This document shows positions 1-15,500 of a DNA stretch of 64,000 bases, piece after piece. Source of the DNA: Plasmopara viticola (lineage: Eukaryota; Oomycota; Peronosporomycetes; Peronosporales; Peronosporaceae); the NCBI GenBank assembly GCA_001695595.3, contig MBPM02000064.1, forward strand, positions 186,001-250,000. The letters are read 5' to 3'. The position numbers and the translations under genes are program-made. Position 1 is the stretch's first letter, and every line of letters begins with the position of its first letter. The notes under the pieces were generated by a model that was given only the letters and a program-made list of their open reading frames with translations, made no database searches and was not told the DNA's origin.

Positions 1-2973
1 GTTGTACTGATATAGAACGTCTTTAAGATTTATAAACCATTTGCAACACACGCTGTCTAGAAGACTGTTTCATGACATATTTGCTAGAGCATAAGACCTA
101 TTGGTATTAATAAATATCCGGAAACGTTTCTTCAAGATATAACTTAAATTGATCTGAGCAAGGACTCGGTATGTTTGATTACACCAAGTCTGAGACACTT
201 GTGTTATGGCAGTGCCTTCAATTAAAGCGCATCTTCTGTGACACATTGATGTCAATCAACTTTTAAATAGAAATTTTGTCAGCCACGGGGTCATTTAAGT
301 CACATAGGTACCAATTAAAAATCGCAATCCCGCTCTCGCCGTGTGAACTGCGTTACGCACTTTTAGTGTCACTACGCTCACCTCCTTACGTTGCGAGCTG
401 TTACTACACGATAGCAGGAATTTGCTACCCGCGAATGGTGACTTATGTTATCCACCTGCGGGACTAAGCTATCCTGTATAAAATGCATATTTTAGTGTTT
501 TTGCTACCAACTCAGCTTAATCACCTATAATGAAGGCTTTGGAGAGATTGTCATGCTGAGAACATGAACGTTTAACGTCTCCTAATCTCGATGTGTAAGT
601 GTTCAGGCTTTTTGTGAGCGAGCGTAGTACAAAAGCCATAGATGACTGTCCCCTCCCCCCGTCCGCGAAGTAAGGCGACAGTCACATATGCATTTGCTTC
701 GCCAAGCGAACCAAGATCGTGTTTAATAGCTACTACATGTTCACGATTACGTCCTACTTGCTCATGTCAAGGACAACAAATGAATATTTGCTGTCAACAT
801 CCTCAAGTTTTACTGTTTTTGTCGTTATTTATTTTAAGGACGTTCAGAGCAGTACCTCTGGCTTGTTATGTCAGCGTCATTTTAATTTATTTAACGGATC
901 AATTTGAAAGGAGGCTCACCAGGGAGTAGAAGAAGTGCCTCGTATTCAAAGCACTGTTTGAAATACCAGTCAATGTATTTTGGCTGATCGCTACCTTTTG
1001 CTGGCACGTAAATGTTTTCGACGTAAACTCAAAACCGCAATTTGAAGTCTTAAATATCATGTGCTTTCAGTATTCCTCTGCATATATATCGAGATAGTGT
1101 TTAGAAGAATCCATGGTGAGAAAGTGTGGACTGTCAATCGAAGTAATATTATCTATCTATCTGCACGCCTTATTTTGTGCGACTCCGTCACAACATTATA
1201 TATCCTTTACTACCCTGTATGTTTTAAGATACAGAGATTATTCTTTGGCTCACAGTAACTTTAAGCAAGTGTGAAAATTTCGATGCAGTATTTGCCACTA
1301 TGGTGCGGCAGGCGTCGATACCGGTACGTATTGCGCCAAAAAGAGCAATATTCATCTTAGCAGCTGATTCTGATATTTTTCCAGATTCTGTAGCAGCTCT
1401 CTGGCGATTAAAAAGAGGCTCATAACAGGCCTTGTTTAGTGCGAAAATCTATTGCGAGCTGGAGGGACAATCGTCAACTGCAAGAGGTCGATTCGGTATT
1501 ATAGAATTTGTGGGATGAAAAAAAACGGGATGTCCAAGGCAAGTATTTACAAGGTAGTAGCAACTTTTCACTTACTAAAAATTAAAAATGCGCAAGAACA
1601 TATGTATGAAATTCTTTTGTTTATAACTTCAACACCCAATTGTAGCCATTCTTCGATGCTTAAGCAAATCGTATTGTACTATTTGATGAATGTTCTTTGT
1701 GCGAATTCAGATATACAGTGAAAGAGGCAATTAAAACGCAAAAGCATGCAATAACTCGCATTACCAACAATGAATTGTGAAGTACATAAAAGCTTATGGA
1801 AAAATGGCAAATGGAACCGTGTCATAGACTTAGCAGCCATTCACATCAATTGCTATCATTGCCAAACAACAGCTTCGAAACATGTTTGCAAGCCAAAAGA
1901 TCCGTTGACCTCATTCATGCTCTCCTCCAACTTTCTTGGCTCAATAATAAGTTGGGTTTGAGCTTTTCTTTCCTTTTGATATCATTAATTGAGTGTGAAG
2001 GTTTTTTCGTAACTAAATGCCCAGCAACATCGCCCGTTTTCTTATCGATTTCGTCGGTAAGAGCAGCTTTGGAATCTCTCGATATTCCTACTATAAGATC
2101 GCGACTACTCCATTTTTTAGATGTATTGACTTCCCATCTTTGAAAAGATTCAACCTTCTCTTCATGTTTACTAAGCAAGGTTAAAATTTTCCAGACGCTT
2201 TAAATTTTGCTGTACAGTTTGTATCTTCCATTCTATCACACCATGTGCCACTAGCTAGGCGAATCTATACTGATTTGGCTATGTTTGGTTCCCCAGATTC
2301 AAACATATACGTTTGAATAGAGACACATATTTGATTTTTGGAAAATATTGCAATGTCTAGTGGCGGCACCAAACACGTTTCATTTGGCGGCAAGCCAGCA
2401 GCAAAATTTACATGTTAAGAGTCCCATTGATATACGGGAACCGTACTCAACAATATTGAAATGATAGTTCTATACATTTGGTTGTAGTGATTCTTGGATT
2501 TGTTCAGTCCATTTATAAAATTTCTTCTCGTTTATGCAATCACTCTCTCTTGTCGGCACGGTCGCACCTTCAACAACACATTCATCCTACACAGTACGAA
2601 CAGCAAGTTTGTCAGGCAGAATGAACGTTGGTGATAGAATATGCCCAACTGCTGAGCATGCTGCAATCAACTTTATTGTTGTGATGCTTTTTGTCCGCAC
2701 ATTTTTGCTCCCTTTGATTGGTAAAACTTTCTTTCTCTTGAGTTCGAAAACCTGATCTATCAATGTTGTATACTTGGTCGTCTTTCGAATTATTTATCAT
2801 CGTTAATCGTGCCATTGACCAGGATAGACGTTTAATTACTTATTCAGACGTTTTGTAAAGGCAACAATTGACTGTTTGAGCCTATTGCACAACTTTAAGT
2901 TGAATATAGCATATAAATTTCCAGTACAAATTTGCACCGAGCACACGGAGCAATCTAGAATTTCTAGTCAAAG
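1..2973. other. No confident gene; AT-rich spacer
   Basis: No frame here carries a domain I recognise. The longest open stretches are 60-115 codons and overlap each other on both strands, as expected of AT-rich non-coding DNA. One minus-strand stretch at 1915-2178 has a Lys/Glu/Asp/Ser-rich composition more like coding sequence than its neighbours. It overlaps an equally long open frame on the plus strand, so I do not call it a gene. No tRNA, rRNA or tandem array was seen. Confidence 0.5.
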
Positions 2974-3535
2974 CTAAACTAATTTCATTTGCTTCGAGGA
3001 GTATTTGCAATCTAGAAACAAGGAACCCGCATACTGCATTTTAATAATCCAAATCACAACATCAACCTCACAGTCCTGATCAAAGTATGGGTTCCACCCG
3101 TTTTCTTCAATTTTGATGTCACCTTTTCGATTTTTTTTGCATACTTCTTTAGTGTAAAATATGGTATCCACAATTTTCTTTTCTCCAATACATTTCTGTA
3201 CTGCTGCTAGCAAGTGGTGATTGTCGTACATTTTCTTTCTCTTCCTCATCTATTCTTCTTTTAGATGAATTTGAGGTGGCCACTGATTTGATGGCGGTAA
3301 AGCAAAATTGGCTGTTGGCTACTATTTCGTTATTGTGACTCCACAGCGGTGCTCGATTATACTTTAATGTAAATGTTGGCTGTGAATAAAGCTGGATAGA
3401 TAATAATTCTATAGCGATTACTTTTTTTACAAACGTAGTATTATCTGAGCCATATACTAAGGTATATTTTACAAGTGTGCTACTATTACACCATTTGCTG
3501 CCTGCTGCAATAGTACATAATTGCATGCAGCACAT
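2974..3535 (-). pseudogene. Possible frameshifted coding remnant, unknown family
   Basis: Two minus-strand frames overlap near 3149-3249. The first (3535 to 3149) reaches a Lys/Glu-rich stretch (KRRIDEEEKENV); the second continues with charged, protein-like composition to a stop at 2974. The switch in the middle of a charged region suggests a frameshifted old gene rather than chance frames. It lies just 3' of midasin on the same strand, but nothing ties it to that gene. No family was recognised, and chance open frames remain a real alternative. Confidence 0.22.
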
Positions 3536-3552
3536 GCCTCCAAAATTGCCAA

Positions 3553-6500
3553 TTACCTTTTAACCTGAAGCATCTCAAACCATTGCCGGAGCGAGTCTGA
3601 AAGGATTTCCGGGAGCATCGCAGAGGTCGGTAACAATACATAGTATGGGAACGGATAATTCTCCAAGTAGGGCACCATATGCACTTTGCCCTTTTCGAAC
3701 GTCACGCTTTGTGTATCAAGGATCGATGTTTGCTGCTGGTTCACAGCACCATCAATTTCAGCTGCACTTTGATCCACGATAAGCAGCACAATGAGTTGCT
3801 GACGCTCCAGTGCCGTTTCGATCAACTTACGAATTCGCACACGGCCATCCGCGTCAAAGCGGCCGTCGGAGATCAAAAATACGATCTGCGTGAACTCCAC
3901 CGTGCTGCTGGCGGTCGAAGCCGACTGCTTTGCCATCTCGAGAAGCTGCAAAATGGTGTCAAGTGTCGATATCATATTCGTCTTTTTCTGCTGAAAGCCA
4001 AACCGGCCAATAATACGACTGCCAGCATCATCCGTAAACGGCGTGTCGAACGCGTGCAGCAGTTCCAGGTCCTCCCCAAACTTGACGATAGCCAACTGTC
4101 CCACTTCAAGCTGAGTCATTCCTTTGCACAATGTTGCTAGTGCTTCCAGAGCCAAACGACCAGCATGATTGTCGGCCATCGACTCGGAATCATCAATTGC
4201 TAACATCACCTGGTACTGCCGCTTGGAAGGACGCGTACGACGAAGCCAGATCTTATCCTTGCGAAACTGACTAGCAATGTACGGAATCACTTTGCGCATG
4301 TTGATGCGCTTACCTGTTCGAAAGTCACCTTCGAGTTTAGCACGAAGCATTGGTTCCAACACCAGTCGGAGATGCTCACAAAGACGCTGAGATGCGCCAG
4401 AAGTTAATGCCGTGTACTTGGTCCACAGATCTGTGCCACGTTCTTGTTCCGACTGCGATGTCCAATTTGCAATAAACGAGTCGAGTTCGTCGCGCATAGC
4501 AGCAACTTCATCAGGGGAAAGCAGTTTGACTTCTCTCTCTTCATATTCACCCATTTCCTGGTCTTGTAATTTGTTGATCAAGTCCAGGTCGCGTAATTTT
4601 GTTGGAAGTGCTTGTTCGATCTCACCATCCAATAGCTCGTGGTCTCCAGTTTTGTGCGTAGAGTCTCCAGGTTCACTATCGAGCTTATCTAACTTCGCAT
4701 CCTCTTGCTCTTCCACGCTACCTTCCTTTGCATCCGAAACAGCTTTATGCTCTTGCTTGACAGTCTTTGGCCTTAGCTCCTCCTCACTCGATTCCCCGGT
4801 CCTCTTCTCTTCTTCTTCATCAACTTCCATGGCCGTCGCTCCCTCTTCAGCATTAGTCTCTATCGTTTCATCCTTTTCAATATTGTCCTCCTCTTCAGGG
4901 TGCAACTGGTTTATAATCTGATTTTCGTCAGCAGCAGCAAGCGCAAGCTCCGCGTCTTCCATCTCATCGTCATCAACAAATTCTGCCGTTGTCATCTCTG
5001 TTGGTTTCTCCTGCTGTTCGGTCGTTGAATTGATTGAATCTTTCTCATCTTTCGTTCGATCGACCATTTCCACACGCTTCTTCCAGTGTTCTTGTGCTTC
5101 CTGGGCATTGCGGTACGGGTTCGGTTCACGGCGATCGCGACGTTTCTCGCGATGGTGCTCTTGGTCTGACTGATTATCAACCTGAGAGTGTGGCTTCCAT
5201 TCATGCTTTGTCTCCTGTACATTGTTGCTACTTTGCTTCTGAGAATGACTGGTGCTATCACTGCTTGCTTCCTGGTTTTGCTCTTCACTTTCAGCATTGT
5301 CCATTTCCTGGTCCATAGCCTCCTGTTCGTTCACTTCCATCTCGTCCTGCCCATCTTTCGACTGAGTGCCAGCCACAGCTGGAACGGCCTGCTCCTCTTT
5401 GGCACTCTCAGAAATTTCAATCTGTTCAGAATTTTCTTCCTCTTTCTCTTCCGCCGGCTCCTGCTCGTCTTCAAGTCCACCACCACCAAGCTGGATTGCA
5501 TCGTCAAGCTGCTCTTCTTCAACTTCTTCGTCAGCATTCTCATCCTTCTCCTCGGCCAAACCTACTTCATCTCCATCCACCTCCTCTTCATCCATTTCAT
5601 GCTCCGTTTCATCCAGCTCGTCCATTTCATCGTCCATACTATTTCTGTCAGCATCTTCATCGTCCTTGTCCAGTTGAATGTCCTCAGGAAAATCGTCACC
5701 ATGCATTTCATTAGAGTCATCCTCGTCGTGACCCTTCTCTTGCTCCGCAAAGTCCACATCATGATGATCCTCATATTTATCTTCGAAGTCGTCATTGACC
5801 TCTTCCATTTTCTCGTCGTCTCTAGAATCGCCGTCGTCACCATCGTCATCATCTCCATCAACACTCTTGTCATTTGATGGATCGATTTTCGACATTTCTT
5901 TATCCTCCTCCTTCTTGTTCTCAGCGTCTTTGTCCTCGTCGCCATCTTTTCCGCGCACTTCATCTTCAAGTGGGTCTCCTTGCATCTTGGAATCTTCTTC
6001 AAACTTTTCTTTTTCCTTGTCAATCTTATCTTCCTCATCATCCGAGTCTTCGCCCCACATCTTCTCGTCCACAACATTTTCGTCGTCTTGATTAAAGTCG
6101 CCCATTTCCCGATCCAATTCTTCTTCATCGTCCTTGTTGTCGTTCTCATCATCTTTTTCATCATCAGGAACATCTTGCATCGTGCCTTCAAAGTCATTTT
6201 GCATCTCAAGTCCCGTATCCTCAGGCTTTTGGTCCGCCGACGGCGCAGGTTCTTCCTGCTGATCTCCTTGCAAGCCTAAAAGTTGCTCCTCATCCTCAAT
6301 TTCATGACTCACGTCCTTTTTGCCCTCACCTTCACCCATTCCAGTACCTTCCACCTCGTCCTGAAATTGCATCTTGCCTGCGCTCTCACCTTCTTCGTCT
6401 TTCGAATTTTCCGTTCGGCAAAAGCCGTGGTGGAAAAGATTTCGAAAGATACGCACTAGCACATAGTCCAACTTCATCACACTCTTATGCGCCACAAGAA

Positions 6501-9500
6501 AGTCGACAAGCAGCTGGCGACTGATGCCTCGCACATCAACTAGACTCGGTTCAAAACGCGCTAGAATCGACAATGAAACGACAAATACACGCTGCCAGTC
6601 CTTTGATCGAGTACTAGCAAGCTTGGCATACTGATATTGGAGCAGGTCCAAAACCTCGGCGAGCTGTGACGCAATCTGATTTATACGCGAACTTTTTAGC
6701 ATTGTCGACAGCACACTTATTCGATCGCTAAGAGATAAAACCTCGCCTTGTTCATTGTTTTGACTTGAAGACTGTACTGTAGATCCTTTAGAGATATTTG
6801 TCAATTCCTGAATCGACACGAGCACTGTCTCGACAAGTTTGTCATAGGACTTTGCAAAACCTATTAACGACTGGGCACTCTCAGTTTCATGATCATCACT
6901 AAACGCGACCAAATCACCGCTGACCTCAGTCAAAGCCTTTTTGAAGTTGCTGTCAACACGAACGATGCAGGCGTACTCGGCCAAGAACTTTTCGAAGTAG
7001 CTTGGCGTTGGGGCGCCGAATGACCGAGAAATTGTGTCAAGATGACGCTGGATTTCAACAAAGTGGACACTATTTGCCGCTAGCACGGCAAACGCCGCAG
7101 GCAACTGTTGCATTGAAAATCCATCCACCGACGACTCTTTCCGCGTTATTACGGGAGATACGCCATAGAAGCGTTTTGACGGCCGCGCAAAGGCCATAAT
7201 CGCAGAATTCCCAACAGCGTCTTCACTAGCATTGACTACGCGGTGAGGAATCGCAGGTGCACCTAGGGACTGGGCCAACCCAGCAGAGTCCACAAAAGCC
7301 TTCTGAACAGCGTGTAATCTTTCAAAGATAAGCTTAAAATGCTGACAAGCTTGCACTTCCGCCTCTGGAACTTGCTGTAAAATTTGCAGCGTCGCAATTT
7401 CAAGCTCACGCAGAGAGCATTGCAGTTTCACTACGGATGTTTTTTGAAATAATTGCCATTTGCTCGCTTCAATCGGATCGACGGCAGTTTTATCGGTGCT
7501 ATTAGCTTCAAGGTAATCTTTTTTGAACTGCTTCAACAGCTTGAGCGTTGTCAATCCATTTACCAACTTCTCATGACTTAGTGAGATAGCGTGCAAAATT
7601 TGTCGCTGTTGAAGCATCGTGAACAGCATATTTTCAGCATAGCCACTCATTCGCTCCGTCTCGCTAGACGATAAATCGTGCGATATGCTCGTCACAGCGC
7701 TGAACCGCAATGAAGTCAGTTGTCCCAAAAATCGGTAGTAGTATCCATCAGCACGCTGCCACAGCCACATCGGCGAATTTTTGGCCAAATTTTCATCTGA
7801 GTCTAGACTCGAGTTCACAAATAGTTTGCCCTTCTTGCTCTTCTTTTTCTTATCTTTGGGCTCGCACGATCTGGATTCAGCCAGTAAGCATTGAGGGGGT
7901 AGAGCTGCTTCGAATAAATCAACGCGAAGACAATTTTCCACATCAGGCACATCCAACTCGAACAATTGTTGTACTTGCTGTTGCTCAGCCGGTAGCTGCA
8001 TTCGATGGTGTGCTAAGCCCTGAAATTTTAACTCACTAAGCAAATCAATCAGTGCTTTCTTCTTCGCCCCCTTCGGCAATCCTGTGGTGATCTGGAGCTT
8101 TGACATTCGGTAAAAGATTGACTCGCATAAATCTTCGCACACTTCGCGCACTTGTTGGCGGCGTTCAACTTGATCGTATGACAGAATATGTTTGTTGGTA
8201 TACCTTGCAATGCGCATCATAAGCGTTGGCAGCTTTTTCAGATACAAAGACTGTCTAAAAATTGCACTATTGTCACCTACGTCACTATCGACGGGTACAC
8301 AAGTGTGAATAAGACACAGCACAGGAGGCCTCTCAACTTCCTGGATTTCTTCCTGTATCAACTTTTTTGGATTGGCCTCTGTGTTTCTAGCAGCTACCCC
8401 ATCGACCGAGACCTCCTGATCACACTTCTCGAGCTGTTTAACATCCGCTGGAACCACCACGCTGTCGTCAAGATTGGTAAGTTCTGCTTTTGTAGAATGT
8501 ATTCCAACAAAGCCGCCTTCCTTCGAAATGCCGCTGTCTGTTGAGCCGTCAATCACCGTTTGCATCGATACTGTTAGTACAGCATCATAGTCACGTACGA
8601 ACTTCATCAACTTGCGATGAGATTTTTCAGCCGATTCTGCAAGCGAGTAGTACGTCTGTTCATCCCAACGACAAATCTTGACAAATTCGATCAATTTGCG
8701 CTGGATTGGAGCTTTGAGGCTGCTCCATTGGTGGTCCAAGTAGCCTAGATGCTGGGCGTAGTACCGATATAAATGGTACAACATGTTGGCCACTGCATAC
8801 TTCGTCAGCTTTCCGGCTAAATTATTAGATAAATTCTGTTCCGCTGGAGAGTTCCAGAGCTCCATAAACAATTGAGCACACAACGAATATACCACAAGTA
8901 AACGAGTCTCGTACTGGCCGATCGGGCACGACCGAATGTACGCATCTAGAGTCTCGAATAGTCTCGTCGTGAATTCACGCTGCTTTTCCAAGCTCGCACG
9001 TGCCGCGTCGTCCAATGGCTTAGATTCAGTTTTGTTTTCGTGGAGTGAGGTAAAGAGCCATTTCGAGAGATCATTAAGGTACAGCCACTGTAACTTGTGG
9101 TGACCGTTGCTGCTCAATACGTTGATATTAGTCGAAGCATCTGATTCAAATTGCGCTGTCAGCAGCGAGTACATGTTGATCCATGTCTTTTGTGCGGTAA
9201 AGCGATGCTGCTTTTCCTTGACGTGGAGCAGATGGGGCCACGAGTACAGTTCAAGTTTTCGCCAACGCGTCACCAAGGCGGAAAGTGCGCTCAGCTCGTC
9301 AGTAATCGAGTACGCCCGTGCGGCGTACATCTCCCACTCTTGTGCTTTCCGCAACAAAAGCTCAACACCAGTGAGTGTGCGAATCAGTGGAGAACTGAGT
9401 TCAAAGTTACGGATGCGATCAGCAATTAGTACAATTTGTTGCAAGATAGCATGGTCAGGCCATTGAGCTAAGAGCGCTTGCACTTTCACTAGCAAGTTTT

Positions 9501-12500
9501 GCAACGGCTCCACAACCAGCACAACTTCCTTGACCAGTGGATCACGGTGAAAGTCGATTCCTCGAATGTAATCGCTGTTTAAAGCCTGGAGCGATGGCAC
9601 GGCCCTCTTATTCGTCCCGGTCACTTTTCCAAGACGAGCTTGAACCAGCGAGGCGGCAAGTACACCTGAAGATGCCACGGCGCTTTCGAGATCACACGAG
9701 GTCATAACATTTAGTGATTTGCGTAGCTTAACCGCGAGAGAAAAAGCGCGTGCAAATGTACCAACAATTTCGTCATTGGTTACAGCAACGTTCGAGTTTG
9801 CTGTCTCGGCGTAAACCCTAAAGTGTGTTTCACACAACCGTTGAATCATTTTATCAGTAATCAGCATTTCCAACTCTGCCAAGTCCTTGCAGCCATCCGT
9901 AACACTAGTCCCTGGTTGCCCAGAGCTCAAAAAAGCTTCAAATTCACAGCGATAGTCTGGAAATTGATCGCGATACTCCTTTTCAAAAAGTTCCTCCTCA
10001 GTTTCCAGGTCCAGCTGACGCACTTTGTACTTAAAAAGCTCTTCCATCTCCTTTCGCTTCTGCTCCTCGCGATCCGTCTGATCTTGCCACTTGGCCAATA
10101 ACAAATCAAAAAGTGATTTGCTGCTTTGAAGAGCAGTAACTATGGCAGACGAGGCCAACGCACGATTTGTACGCATTGTCATCAGCGTTTCTCGAAAAAG
10201 AAACTCCATTTTTCCTAACGCCACGTCGAGAAGAGCCACCTCGGTCTTGCGCTTGTTACCTACCCCAGCACCAAATATAATTGACGTCGCCGGTGTCCCA
10301 ACCGTATCTAAGGTTAATTGAATGCCTTGCCAAGGCTGATCCGCCGACGTCATGCTTAACGTAGAAGGAAATTGCACAAGCGAGAGAGCCAACGTCTCCT
10401 TCTGCTGCTCTTTAAGCGATGTTTCCTTAATCTGCTGATACAACGACCACATCACGAGTGCAAGACCTTCCTTCACACAGTAAATACTCGCTCCAATAGG
10501 CTCTAGAACATCTCGAAAGCAGTCACCAAACTTTTTCGACAACTGAGCAAGAAAATTCTCCGACGTTTGCTGAAACATATCAATTGCACGTAAAAGCTCA
10601 CGCTTTCGTTGCAGCGACGATTCTGGTGATCGGGCCGCAGCCAGAAGCGCCGAAAGCTTCTCAGCTGACATCACCGTCGTGGAAAAACGTAATATGTCTC
10701 GAAAAAATTCCCCAAATATCGAAACTGTCACAGGCTGCATATCAAACGTACTCGGATCGATGGTGTCATTGTCAGCGTGTGGCTTAACTGGTTGATACCG
10801 CTGAACAGCATACGCAGATACTTGCATCACTTGACCATATGTTTCATGCAAAGATTGAGCAGCACTATCGATGGCAGCCATAGGCGACGGATTGAGTCGT
10901 TCGATCGATAAGTTTACAGCGTCCTGCATAGTAAACATGGCCAATCGATTCAATAGATTTTCCTTTTTTACTAATGGTTTTGTAGCAGGATCCACAGGCG
11001 AGGAAGGAAGAAGCAACGCAAAACGCCATAAGCCTAGCATCGCCATACTCTCTCCAAGAGCGCTAAAGTTGACTTTGTCATCATCATGTTTCTTGACTGC
11101 CAAAGCCATAGCGTCTATCAGCGACAACACAAGTGTGTCCACCAGCGTTGTAAATGTGCGGTCACGCGAACCGTGTAGCGCCTCGAGCAATTGAGCTCGG
11201 ACCTCAATTCCAAGCACTTGACCCTCTTTTAATAGTTGAGTGAGAAAAAATTGAACAATTTGCCACTGATTTGAGTCTTTTTCAAATGTTGACCTAAAAG
11301 CAAGCACAGTCGCCACAAAAAGCTCCTTCACAAAAGCGACACTTACGCTCGCCATCATTTTGCTTTCGTCAGTATGCTCTTGAGCCAAATGCGTCTTGAT
11401 TGTTTCCAATCGAGCACAGCGCATCTGAATCTCACTTGCTGGACACACAGATTCTTCCAAATCCACTTCAGCAATGTTTTTTAATATAACAGCACTCTGA
11501 ACAGCTTGGAACAATCGAGGGTAACCCACAATAGTCTGGGAGTGGTCAATGACATCAGTACTCATAGCTGATTTGTGCTTGTTTGCCTTCCGCAACTTCT
11601 TTCGAGTGTCAAAGATCTCGAGCGATATCAAGTCGATCTCATTAAAACTATTACAGCGCAAGAACCGGTGAAATGTGTACAGCACGCCATTTAAGTGCGT
11701 CTGGACCACCAAATAGAATTTGTCGATCTCGTTCTCTACTTCCTTCTGAGTCTTGTCCGAAGCTTCCAGCGAATTAAGCTTGTAGCCACACCACAAAATA
11801 TCTTTGTACGCATAAAAGCTAGCTGGATCACGCAGTCTCAGACGCACAAAATTGTCAACGATGCCTTCTAGTATTTTCAGCACGTCCAAAATGGCCTTCA
11901 TAACTTCGCAGAATCTTGTTTGGGAAAACTCGTTTTTGTGCAGACGGTAGAGATTAAGCACATGCAGAAGTTTCGTGACTGCTAGCAGTTCTTGGCGAGC
12001 CGAATTGTGTTCCAATAATGGACTTAACTGAAATGTTACCAAACGCTCCATTAGGTGTGCACTTTCCTTCATGTCAATTAGCAGGATGGGAGCATCTTTA
12101 CCGATGCGACTATCCTCTATGCTAAGCAGATCCACGTGACTGTCGACGTTATCTTGAATCTCACTAAGGTACATAGTTTTCTTCAAAATCAACTCTGTCA
12201 TTTTCAACTTCTGCTCATGTAATTTTTTAATAAGCACGTTCGGTAATTTTAACAACTCCTCGGCCATCAGTGCATGAGAACGCATTGTGGTCGATGCTCT
12301 GTCGTATTTTTCACAAGTTCGTCGTTGAGCAATGTATGAGAATGCACATAATGCATGCAGCACTTCTCGACAAGTTTCAGCGTCCACGTAGAATAGTGGA
12401 GAGACATCCAGCTTTCCGCTCTTCATCGCAGCTTCCATCGATACCACACCACCAAACAGTAGTGTAAGCACATCAACGCTGCCTTCTGCAGAGCCTCCAC

Positions 12501-15500
12501 ATGAACCTACAGAAAATGTTAAAACGGACGTCGAGTGTACTTGCATCCATGTATTCGAAATATGATTTAACAGATGCTCAGCTTTCCATAGACTAGCACT
12601 ACTCGGAAGCAGCGAGTGGCCTCCCTTCTTCCATAGCACCATCTTTCTCGGTTCACATCCAATAAGCTTCTTAATCGTTTCCTGCATGCGCTCCGACATA
12701 TCAATGAGAGTCTTCCATTGCACGACCGACGCAAATGTGTGTTGTCCCATAAGTTTCGCGAATTGTAATAGCGACTTTTTGAACCATTGCCAGTGAATGA
12801 GAAAGTGTGCCCACTCAAACACTTGCATTCGCAACTGGATTGAAAACTCGAAGCGATTTCGGATCAAAGTTTGCACGACCTCGAAAAAAGACCGATCCAA
12901 CATCATGTTTGGAATTTCTTTGATAAACGCAGCGAGGAACACATCAAACGCATTCAAAAGAGGATAGACTAGAAAAATTAGCTCATTATCCACAATTGAC
13001 CGGTCAGCATGATTCTCGTGGACGGCATAGGACTGCTGCAGCACCGACAGCTTGATCGAGCTGTTTTCATGCTGAAAAACAGTTCCCTTAGTGCTCTTAC
13101 GCTTGCTAACTTTTGCCGACGAAGCGAATAGCACGTTCACTTCTCGATACTGCTCCTGCTCGCAGAATTGTAACCATTCCACACCGTAAAGTAAATCCGT
13201 TTGCTGCTGGGTATTGTGAGCGAAATCCCAAGCATTTTCAAGCTTGTAATTTTTAGTAGTGGCGCTTTCATTAGCCATACGAGACTGATTTTGCGAAAAC
13301 GCTGCATGGTTCGTAGCATAATGTACAGGTGTCGGAGGCAAGCTAGCGAAGCTGTCCTGCGAGCAGTTAAGCTGCCGTGCTAACTCGACAGAGCTACGAA
13401 AAGCATTAGCGTACGAATAATTCTTTGTTAAGGATTGAAGAAAGCGTGCAAGCAGCTCGACCAAGCGCAGGATGCGGGAATTGTCAGATGCTCCATAAGC
13501 AATTTTCTTCATTGCGAACAGAAGGTGGGCTTCTGATGCCCGGCAGGCGTCGGCGCTGTCATCACATGTGCTTAAGACTTTGACGATTCGACATAAGGCA
13601 AAAGGCGCACATATCATTGCCAATGGGTTGTCAATATTGTCGAGCGCGAAAAACCTTTTCGATGATAAGTGCTCACAAGCTTCATTCAAAGCTTTAAAAG
13701 AATAAATTGTCTTTTGATGCTTGCAACGCACTGCAACACTGTCCAGCCAGGCATCGGAGTCACTTACCTCATCTGCGTTTTGGCCTTGATTATCCCCTTT
13801 GTTGTGAGAAAGCCAAGTCAGCTGCAAATCATTCACGTCAGTAAGCTCTGACGATTGTGCGGACTTAATGAGGTATTCAAGATACGTAACGTCTCGTTGC
13901 AGCATGAAATGTTCGCTTTGCTGACACAAGGCAAATGTCGAGCGTACAGCAATTGTCGAAAGCGCACGCTGAATTTGCAAGTTTTGTCGAGAAGTTTTAA
14001 AAGTTTTACAAAATATATCTTGGACATATTGATCAAGCTGGGCGAGTGACACATCACCATACACACGCTGAAAAGAAAACGCTATAGCCTCCATGGGCTC
14101 GACTCCGCGAGAAAGCTCAGCAGAAGCTAGCAACGACCAATTTTCAAGATGCCTACGATTAATGCGTCCAATTTTCGAGCCCCCCACGATATCTTCTAGC
14201 TTGTTGACCACACGCTCGTGGGCAGATTGAAATGCTCGAGATAGTGCAAAGTCCGGAATGCCACTTGTTAGTGACATCGTGATTAAATCCAGTCGAGAAG
14301 CGTCCTCGTCCATAAGCGCTATCTCAATACACCGATTTCGCATGGCACGCGACACTTCACCGTACTGTGGATCCATTACCAAGAAGATGCGAAAATCTTT
14401 GTGAGGTTTCACTACACGGAGTTTACCGTTGATAATACCACATTCGTTAATCAGCATCTCACCGCCCGTCTCCATCAGCGAATTTAGACGGTCAAGCACC
14501 GAAGAGCTGCAAAAATTAACGTTGTCCAACAGCACCCACTCACCCTTCTCGATCGCATTTATCAAAGTTCCATCAACCCAGTCGAAGCAACTTGCAATGA
14601 CATTAGACTTGCTGAGCTTGACGACGAGATCTATGTCATTCAATAGACAAGAAAGCACTGGCAAAGTCCCCTCAAGATCAACCGTCTGAAGCATAAATAC
14701 AATATCTCTCATCAATCCAATAATGACTTTATCCAGTTGGCCCTTTGGCAGCTTTTTTAATGTGCGCTTTTTGACACTGTGATTTTCACTATAAAGCTTT
14801 TCCCGCATTGTTAATGCCCACCATGTACTGCTCAACTGGTTTATCTGCTTTAGTATCGTTGCCCTATTCGTCTTGGAAACTTTAACTGATACAGAAGACA
14901 GCATCAGTTGCTGAAGCACGTGGTCGTAAATGACTTGGATTCGTTGCTTTACATCACGCAGCTTCTGCTCAGGATCGACTTGCTCAAAGCAGCCCAGCAA
15001 TTCTGTTGCGTCAGTTCCAGCACTCATTCCCAATTCATGCAACGTATTGCCACTTAAAGCAGCAAGTAGGCGAACAGAGGAAGTTTTGCCGCTTGCTGGT
15101 GGCCCAACAAGTAGCGCTGGCCACGACATGTTGACACAATGGACCAATGCTTCCATCGGTTTTAGCAAGAAATTAAGTAGTGGTGGAGCAATGCGACCCA
15201 AAGGCAACTTTTGCTTTCGCTCGAGCACAGCATTGCCAATTTTCACAAATCCTGACGAGATGCGAAACGAGATAGCTGTTCGATCATCTGGCTTGAGCCC
15301 AAAATATTCTTCGGATCGATAAGAAATGAGCTCACGGTCGCGTGCAGAGCGCATTCTCATCACGTAAATAAAGTTCACACAGTAACTCAATGCGTGACTA
15401 CTGTGTTCTGCACTATCTATTAGCAGTGTCTGCTGCTTAAGAAGGTCACAAAAGCGAAAAACGTCTCGCAAATTGAATTCCCACGGTGCGCCGAGACGGC

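Noticed and set aside
3679..6279. Long open frames on the plus strand opposite the midasin 3' half (up to 229 codons)
   Set aside because: They are antisense shadows of the Asp/Glu-rich tract: GAN/GAR codons read in reverse give stop-poor Ser/Phe/Leu-rich frames. No domain or start context supports them.
14521..14580. Walker B of midasin AAA6 reads LLDNVNF, with Asn in place of the catalytic Glu
   Set aside because: As I recall, yeast and animal midasins have the same degenerate AAA6 Walker B, so this is a family trait rather than a defect.
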